A DNA stretch of 64,000 nt from Saccharomyces mikatae IFO 1815 (taxonomy: Eukaryota; Ascomycota; Saccharomycetes; Saccharomycetales; Saccharomycetaceae), in assembly GCF_947241705.1 (NCBI RefSeq), contig NC_079271.1, positions 248,001-312,000 on the forward strand, in the 5' to 3' direction. The stretch's first letter is position 1; every line of letters begins with the position of its first letter. A program made the translations under genes and the position numbers. The notes below the pieces were generated by a model that worked only from the letters and a program-made list of their open reading frames with translations, searched no databases and had not been told where the DNA came from. Positions 59,046 to 64,000 of this stretch are shown piece by piece.

Positions 59046-60887
59046 ATGGCCAGGCAATTATTCACCCCTCCGATAACAAATCCAAGGTTTGACCCTAATC
59101 AATCTATCAGGGAATCATATAAAATCACAGCTAGTAGCATGCATTTTCAACAAATTCCACATGAGGATCAAAATGACAATGAGAAAAATAGCTGTGACGA
59201 AAACTCTACAACGAGCGAAAAGTTGGAGAACGATAAGTCCCCTATATTGACCAAACAAGAAATCGATGATGCATTAAGTGAGGTTAGCAATTTACCTCCG
59301 GAATTATCAAAACTGATTGACATTTTTATCGACGATTTGAAGCAACCCAAGTACGTACGGCCACTATCAGTGCTGCAATTATCTAGTCTTTTCCAAAGCT
59401 TTTACATAAAGTTTGATAAAGCGTCTTTTCAGCACGTCAGTGCAGTGAATAATAGTGGTAATAATTATTCAAATGGGGGCTCCAGTTCTTTTTTGGCTGC
59501 CAAAGAAACATTAAGTAGTGGGCTCAGCGGCATCTTTGGAAGAAGTAGGAGTAGTAGTGCCAACTCACTTATGAGACCAAGAAGATCTTCATCGCTTTTC
59601 AGTAATGAATCAATGTCAAATTCTAATAATGCTACTCAAATGTTGTCACCAGATGAAATAAAAAAGCAATTAAGGATTAACGAATTGAACAACATGAAAA
59701 TCGAAAAATACATGGAACTTTGTGAGAGAGACGTCTTTAAGAAAATTCTCATAGTTGGCACGTCTGTGTCTTCACCAAATAAAATGAAGACCTTCAAACC
59801 ACACCAATTACAAACTTTTAAGGTCGGGAATCTATTTAGGAATAGTGTTGAATTCACAGAATATAATAGGTTGTTAAATGAAAAGATTCTCTGTTTATCC
59901 AAGCTTTCGATTATGAACAAAATTAATTTGATAGAGTTCCTGAGTCTCAATAATGGCATTGATCCGGAACCCAAGTTTAAAGAAATCAAAGAAATATTGT
60001 ATGAGTTTACATATCATTCCATCTCACCATGTGAAAAGATAAAGGCGTTACTGAAGCTACATGAAATTATGACGTACTCTCAAGAAATGTCCAATGACGA
60101 CTACCTCTCACTACTAATCTACTACATTATTACTATTGTTCCACGGGATATCTTTTTGAATGCTGAATTTATCAGGCTGTTTAGATACAAGAAAAAACTA
60201 GTTGAAACCGAATCCTTTGCATTAACTAATCTAGAAGCGGCTTTGGTTTTCGTTGAAGGCTTGACGAAAAGTGATTTTTCTAACGAGCTACAAGACAAAT
60301 TGACTGAGAATGAAGGTAAATTTTTAGAAAGTTCAATCAGTAGCAGGGTCTCACTGCCCTCAAAAGCCACCATAACGCATAAGTCTAACGGAAACAGCAA
60401 TAGTAATATAGGAGATATCATGACTCCTACTATTCAAAGACCAGATGTTACGAGATCAAGTTCGTATGATGGATTCAGGACTGTTTTTGATTCATCATTA
60501 AAAAACATCATTGGCAAAATCAGATCATATACGCCACCGCACCCCAACACGGTTAACGGTAATAACCTTCATAATAACAACAGCAACAACAACTTAAACA
60601 TACCACGAAGTTCATCTCAATTATCTATAGAGTTAGGCAATAGAGACACAATGGAAATGTCTAGAGATGGCTCACGATCAACGTCATCATCTTCTCGATC
60701 TTCAGCGTCCTTAGAACATGGAAATCGTGAATTCACTGGCGATTTGACAGTGACTGCTAGTATTAACGGCGCTGATAGAAAAGAATTTCAGAAATCGTGG
60801 AAGAAGTATAAAGGCTATAAGTTTGAGGACCTGACTATTTGCGAACTAAGAGATCTCTTCGAAATATATCAAAAAATGATGCAATAA
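59046..60887 (+). CDS. MUK1: Muk1, VPS9-domain guanine exchange factor for Rab5-type GTPases
   Basis: Orthologue of YPL070W, 613 residues from the ATG at 59046 (MARQLFTPPITNPRFDPNQS; family 612). Muk1 and Vps9 activate Vps21 on endosomes. The VPS9 domain is best seen at about residues 324-405, with the hallmark DDYLSLLIYYIITIVPRDIF and FALTNLEAALVFVEGL. The N-terminal region is acidic and disordered. Ser/Asn-rich linkers flank the domain (SSSANSLMRPRRSSSLF; NNLHNNNSNNNLNI). The conserved C-terminal motif (FQKSWKKYKGYKFEDLTICE) is probably an additional interaction site, with a CUE-like look that I cannot confirm. Confidence 0.95.
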   Translation: MARQLFTPPITNPRFDPNQSIRESYKITASSMHFQQIPHEDQNDNEKNSCDENSTTSEKLENDKSPILTKQEIDDALSEVSNLPPELSKLIDIFIDDLKQPKYVRPLSVLQLSSLFQSFYIKFDKASFQHVSAVNNSGNNYSNGGSSSFLAAKETLSSGLSGIFGRSRSSSANSLMRPRRSSSLFSNESMSNSNNATQMLSPDEIKKQLRINELNNMKIEKYMELCERDVFKKILIVGTSVSSPNKMKTFKPHQLQTFKVGNLFRNSVEFTEYNRLLNEKILCLSKLSIMNKINLIEFLSLNNGIDPEPKFKEIKEILYEFTYHSISPCEKIKALLKLHEIMTYSQEMSNDDYLSLLIYYIITIVPRDIFLNAEFIRLFRYKKKLVETESFALTNLEAALVFVEGLTKSDFSNELQDKLTENEGKFLESSISSRVSLPSKATITHKSNGNSNSNIGDIMTPTIQRPDVTRSSSYDGFRTVFDSSLKNIIGKIRSYTPPHPNTVNGNNLHNNNSNNNLNIPRSSSQLSIELGNRDTMEMSRDGSRSTSSSSRSSASLEHGNREFTGDLTVTASINGADRKEFQKSWKKYKGYKFEDLTICELRDLFEIYQKMMQ

Positions 60888-60977
60888 AACGTATATAAAA
60901 ACTGTATATATAAATGCCAAAAGGGAGGGGAATAGGTCTGACTTTCTTCCTCCACTGATTTGATTGATTAAATTATT

Positions 60978-61988
60978 TCACAATTCAGATAAGTGGTCGA
61001 TTATATATAACAATTCGTCATGTAAATTGGTAGCAGTATTAGAATGCGAGCTCAAATTAGGCAAATACTTATGTTCATTATCATTTTTTATCATGCTCAC
61101 TAACTGATTAATAAATTTTTTGGTGTAATCCAATGAATTGGTATGGAATTCCAGTATTTGGATCAGCTTTAATTTTATATCCTTATCAGTGGTCCTCAAC
61201 AGCAGGATTCTTAAAATTTCGTTGTGCTGCTCATTGGGGCCTTCGTCGATTTTGGTGATGTTAAGAGCATGGACAATGGGAAAAGATAACTTCCCCTCTG
61301 TAATGTCTTCAGCGAAGCCCTTCTCATTGGACATTTGGAAATCTTTCAAGTTCAAGTAATCATCTCTAATCTGATAAATGATACCTAAGAGATTTATAAA
61401 GGGAACCAACGAATGGCCGTGGTGTGAGGAAGGAGACAACGCTTCCATAAGCCTCAAGGTTAATCTGAAAAGGCCGCCTGTTTTATTCATAACCATATTC
61501 AAATACATTTCCTGAGTAGGTATAATTTCAGGGAGAAAGTCTCTCCAATATATATCCAGGCCTTGTCCTCTATGTAGATTAATCAATTCCTCATTAAAGA
61601 TCGTAATCAATTTATGGTATAGCAGCGCATTAGTGGTTAGTTGTGATACGAGTTGCATAGCTCTGAAGTACATATAATTCGCAGTATTTATAGTGGATGG
61701 GACACCGAAGATTAAATGAGATGTGGTCTGGCCCCTTCTTAAGGGAGCATTATCTTCTATATCATCGATCAAAAGACTGGAGTTATGCAAGAGCTCAACT
61801 ATTTGCGACACTATCGCCAACTGGTCTTCGGGAAGTTCCAAAACTCTGTTTATTTGAAGTATTAAATTCAGTCTAAAGTTCTTACCTGGTTTCAAAAGAA
61901 TATGATTATACGGTTTTGAAATCAAGTTTTCGTTTTGGCTAGACCAAACGGGGTTTTTGTTGATCAGTTCATCTATCTGCGCCTCCAT
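60978..61988 (-). CDS. BTS1: Bts1, geranylgeranyl diphosphate synthase
   Basis: Orthologue of YPL069C, 336 residues (family 335). It condenses farnesyl diphosphate with isopentenyl diphosphate to give GGPP for Rab and Rho prenylation, which connects it functionally to the Rab factor MUK1 next door. The first aspartate-rich motif is DDIED at 75-79, followed by the RRG substrate-binding motif. The second is RDDYLNLKD (208-216). The GQGLDIYWRD and KTGGLFRL motifs are of the type III GGPPS class. It is convergent with MUK1 across 90 bases. Confidence 0.96.
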   Translation of the reverse strand: MEAQIDELINKNPVWSSQNENLISKPYNHILLKPGKNFRLNLILQINRVLELPEDQLAIVSQIVELLHNSSLLIDDIEDNAPLRRGQTTSHLIFGVPSTINTANYMYFRAMQLVSQLTTNALLYHKLITIFNEELINLHRGQGLDIYWRDFLPEIIPTQEMYLNMVMNKTGGLFRLTLRLMEALSPSSHHGHSLVPFINLLGIIYQIRDDYLNLKDFQMSNEKGFAEDITEGKLSFPIVHALNITKIDEGPNEQHNEILRILLLRTTDKDIKLKLIQILEFHTNSLDYTKKFINQLVSMIKNDNEHKYLPNLSSHSNTATNLHDELLYIIDHLSEL

Positions 61989-62315
61989 TGTTTCTCTGGA
62001 CTTGTAAATGCTTTATTATCTTTCTGTTTTGTACTCTTCTTGCGTATATGCCTGATAATCTTTTGTTAGCACATCTGTCCTCTTTTTTTTGCTTCAGAAA
62101 AACGTCAAAAGAAGGCAAGGCGAAACAAAGAAGAAATGATCATAAATAAACAATTATTAGCACGATTGTATGTAAAAATACACATTCTACTGCTGTTCTT
62201 GAGGTAAAAGGCATACGATGTATCGTTAAATTAATAGAAGCGTGTGCATCACCATAAAAATGCAGGGGTTTATTGTATATGTATGTACTTCTATGTAGTA
62301 AAATAGGAACGGCGG
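61989..62315. promoter_or_regulatory. BTS1 promoter and YPL068C 3' end
   Basis: 327 AT-rich bases. ACGGCGGCTA near 62310 is one base off the Ume6 URS1 element (on the reverse strand) but sits at the YPL068C stop, so its relevance is doubtful. No RNA gene is recognised. Confidence 0.4.
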
Positions 62316-63191
62316 CTATATATCGTTATAAAGAGTAATATTGGAATTATTAGCTAACGATTCGCTTTGCGCATGCTGGTTTTTCTTTGCCTTATATCTA
62401 TGTTTGTGAGGCCATATTAAAGTATTATTCCTCTCTTTTAGTATTGGTTTGTCAAGTTTTTTAATAATACTGTTAACCGTCATTGAGTGTGCTGTAGTTT
62501 GCAACGTTACGTTATTAGTGTGACATGTGCTGTTGTACATTTCCAGGTTTAGCAAGTCTATCAGGTTTATAGAGTGTAGGGTCGCTATCTCATGGATGAC
62601 GATGTCATTACGGGTGTTACCGTTATGGTTGGGATGACTAAGCAAATTCTTTTTCTCAGCATATAGTTTTTTTAACTTATTCAAGTGGCTTTGAGAGAAG
62701 GTCTTAGCTCTGCCAGCACTAGCTGATTTTCCTTTCGAATCATGGTTTAGTTGCTCGAATAAGTGCAATAAGCTTACAATATTTTGTAGGAGTTGTAAGT
62801 CATTGGGCAACCTCAACATTTCGAAGTTCTTCAGTCCAACGAGAGTCGGTTTATCAATGTTCTTATAGAATAAACTTTCCTGTCTTTTGATCAAATCCAA
62901 TAAATTTTTCTGAACTTCCAAAACCGGGATCTTTTCAAAGTCTTCATCAGGTGGAGATGAGTTCATGGTATTATGAAATTTGGGGCGTTGCAAAGGTTTC
63001 GGTATTATTATATTAGAGGTGCTCATTGTCGGAGCAGTGCTTGAAACAGTCGAGGCAATTATGTTCGTTGTGGTAAGTTTACGTTTTTTGGGGACGACAA
63101 TAGATGGTACAGTTGTGATTGCCGGAGAATCAGACGTTAAATTTCTCCCCGTATAGTCAACCCTTTTTCTCTTCCTAAGCTGCATATGCAT
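62316..63191 (-). CDS. YPL068C: Uncharacterised nuclear-type protein, YPL068C orthologue
   Basis: 291 residues from the ATG at 63191; another Met follows two codons later, and the reading frame extends to a GTG that is not used. S. cerevisiae YPL068C (293) is reported nuclear with unknown function. The N-terminus is highly basic (MHMQLRKRKRVDYTG) and a second cluster VPKKRKLTTT resembles a classical nuclear-localisation signal. A helical middle region (LEVQKNLLDLIKRQESLFYK; LPNDLQLLQNIVSLLHLFEQ) may form coiled coils. The C-terminus is Asn-rich. No enzymatic motif is seen. Confidence 0.85.
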   Translation of the reverse strand: MHMQLRKRKRVDYTGRNLTSDSPAITTVPSIVVPKKRKLTTTNIIASTVSSTAPTMSTSNIIIPKPLQRPKFHNTMNSSPPDEDFEKIPVLEVQKNLLDLIKRQESLFYKNIDKPTLVGLKNFEMLRLPNDLQLLQNIVSLLHLFEQLNHDSKGKSASAGRAKTFSQSHLNKLKKLYAEKKNLLSHPNHNGNTRNDIVIHEIATLHSINLIDLLNLEMYNSTCHTNNVTLQTTAHSMTVNSIIKKLDKPILKERNNTLIWPHKHRYKAKKNQHAQSESLANNSNITLYNDI

Positions 63192-63356
63192 TCTCTTTCC
63201 AATCACTGATATAATTTGTGTGCTTGTGCAAATTGACTTACCTTATATTTATCTGTAATATTATCAGGCCATCGGATCATTAAGATTGGTATTGCTTATA
63301 CTACACAAGTAATAATAGTACGTAGACTTCTTGGCATGCTGAAAAAAAAATTCTAT

Positions 63357-63953
63357 CTAGGCAACCGGCTCAAAACCGTGTAAAAGGATATCGTCAACTG
63401 TTATTTTTACTTGTTCCGCGGAGTAGTGATCCCGTGGAAAATAAAGAAGCACGTGAGCGTGAAATATCCGGGCAACACTTTGTAGTTCCGGGTAGTTTAC
63501 AAACCACGCCACGTGATCTGTTTCAATAAGGGGCCGCAGCGATGGTTGTGCCTGGAGAAAAGCGCCTATGCGTGCCCGGGCAGCATTTCGCATGGCCTTA
63601 TCTGGAGAGTGCACAGGTAGAGCAATCTTGGACCAGAGGACTAGGTGTACGACGCCTGGTTCGAAGCTATATGGAAAATCGTTGGCACGTACAGCATATA
63701 GAGCAGTCTCACTAAAAGCCTTCGCGATAGTGTCTTCACAGTGCGATTCGTCTGGCAACCACCCTAGTTTTTGCAGAATATACTGGTTCATGTCCAAGCC
63801 AGCAGTCCTCTTCTTGTGGTCATGGTATTTTTCAGTCATCTGGCGGCTGCGTTTCAAACGAGCGAGTTCTCCTGACTCAATTATGTCCTGAATTTCTTCC
63901 CATTTACATTCTTGAACATCTGCCTGATTATCGCAGACATTATCTTGCTGCAT
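63357..63953 (-). CDS. HTC1: Conserved uncharacterised protein, YPL067C/HTC1 orthologue
   Basis: 198 residues, the length of YPL067C. The sequence is well ordered, unlike its neighbour. The core is FEPGVVHLVLWSKIALPVHS, then DHVAWFVNYPELQSVARIFH and HVLLYFPRDHYSAEQVKITV. This repeated (F/W)-(V/F)-(N/R)-(Y/D)-P pattern suggests a compact alpha/beta domain. Family members occur across fungi; in the literature similar proteins are called N-acetyltransferase-like or DUF3605. I can recognise the DUF3605-type layout (WEEIQDIIESGELARLKRS; LVLWSK) but not a biochemical activity. GC content is higher than in adjacent genes. Confidence 0.82.
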   Translation of the reverse strand: MQQDNVCDNQADVQECKWEEIQDIIESGELARLKRSRQMTEKYHDHKKRTAGLDMNQYILQKLGWLPDESHCEDTIAKAFSETALYAVRANDFPYSFEPGVVHLVLWSKIALPVHSPDKAMRNAARARIGAFLQAQPSLRPLIETDHVAWFVNYPELQSVARIFHAHVLLYFPRDHYSAEQVKITVDDILLHGFEPVA

Positions 63954-64000
63954 TGAAGTTCTGAGCTGATGATGGTGCGTTAAGTGAAAAAGCAGGATGT

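Noticed and set aside
63412-63424. TCCGCGGA, a Pdr1/Pdr3-type site
   Set aside because: It lies within the HTC1 coding region near the stop, not in a promoter.
63651-63670. GGTTCGA, similar to a tRNA B box
   Set aside because: It lies inside the HTC1 coding sequence with no A box or cloverleaf. Other GGTTCGA copies (3203 and about 18850) are likewise inside genes. No tRNA gene is supported.

Overview
This window is a contiguous piece of a budding-yeast chromosome. Gene order and protein content match the left arm of Saccharomyces chromosome XVI, from ATG21 (YPL100W) to HTC1 (YPL067C), with no visible rearrangement. The proteins are clearly Saccharomyces sensu stricto. They are not identical to S. 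cerevisiae as I remember it: conserved enzymes and both ends of Sec16 match closely, but the disordered N-terminal half of Sec16, the Rlm1 linkers and Sen54 are visibly diverged. A non-cerevisiae Saccharomyces (mikatae-, kudriavzevii-, jurei- or paradoxus-like) is the best reading. The exact species cannot be fixed by eye.

Layout. 1-6.2 kb: ATG21, AIM43/INA17, MGR2, MSY1, ERI1 and PNG1 (autophagy, mitochondrial biogenesis, GPI synthesis control, deglycosylation). 6.2-15.1 kb: EEB1, SEC62, NOG1, SSU1 and GLR1. 15.4-21 kb: intron-bearing RPS6A, the MADS-box factor RLM1 and the oxidoreductase YPL088W. 21.5-36 kb: YDC1, ELP3, the 6.6-kb SEC16, BRO1 and SEN54. 36.4-45.5 kb: the 5.6-kb MOT1 and two intron-bearing ribosomal protein genes, RPS9A and RPL21B. 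46-53.4 kb: ATP4, YPL077C, GPI2 and the intron-bearing glycolytic activator GCR1. 53.4-64 kb: YTA6, UBP16, YPL071C, MUK1, BTS1, YPL068C and HTC1.

Four genes are interrupted by spliceosomal introns whose boundaries I could place to the base: RPS6A, RPS9A, RPL21B and GCR1. They were confirmed by splice signals and by the restored protein reading frame. Recognisable promoter elements include Rap1 sites at the ribosomal protein genes, a PAC/RRPE pair at NOG1, an Fzf1 site at SSU1, a Yap1 site at GLR1, an Abf1 site at GCR1 and Reb1 sites in several promoters.

The genes do not form an operon-like system. They are independent housekeeping units, with loose themes of translation (RPS6A, RPS9A, RPL21B, NOG1, MSY1, ELP3, SEN54), secretion and endosomal traffic (SEC62, SEC16, BRO1, MUK1) and mitochondria (AIM43, MGR2, MSY1, ATP4, UBP16). 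I see no tRNA, rRNA, transposon, LTR, CRISPR or centromere. I found no undescribed multi-gene system. The most interesting local signals are the coding 3' half of the GCR1 intron, a GC-rich foldable island upstream of RPS6A, a three-fold LF-acidic-LPWE repeat in Sec16, and a 16-bp minisatellite from which an extended YTA6 frame begins.
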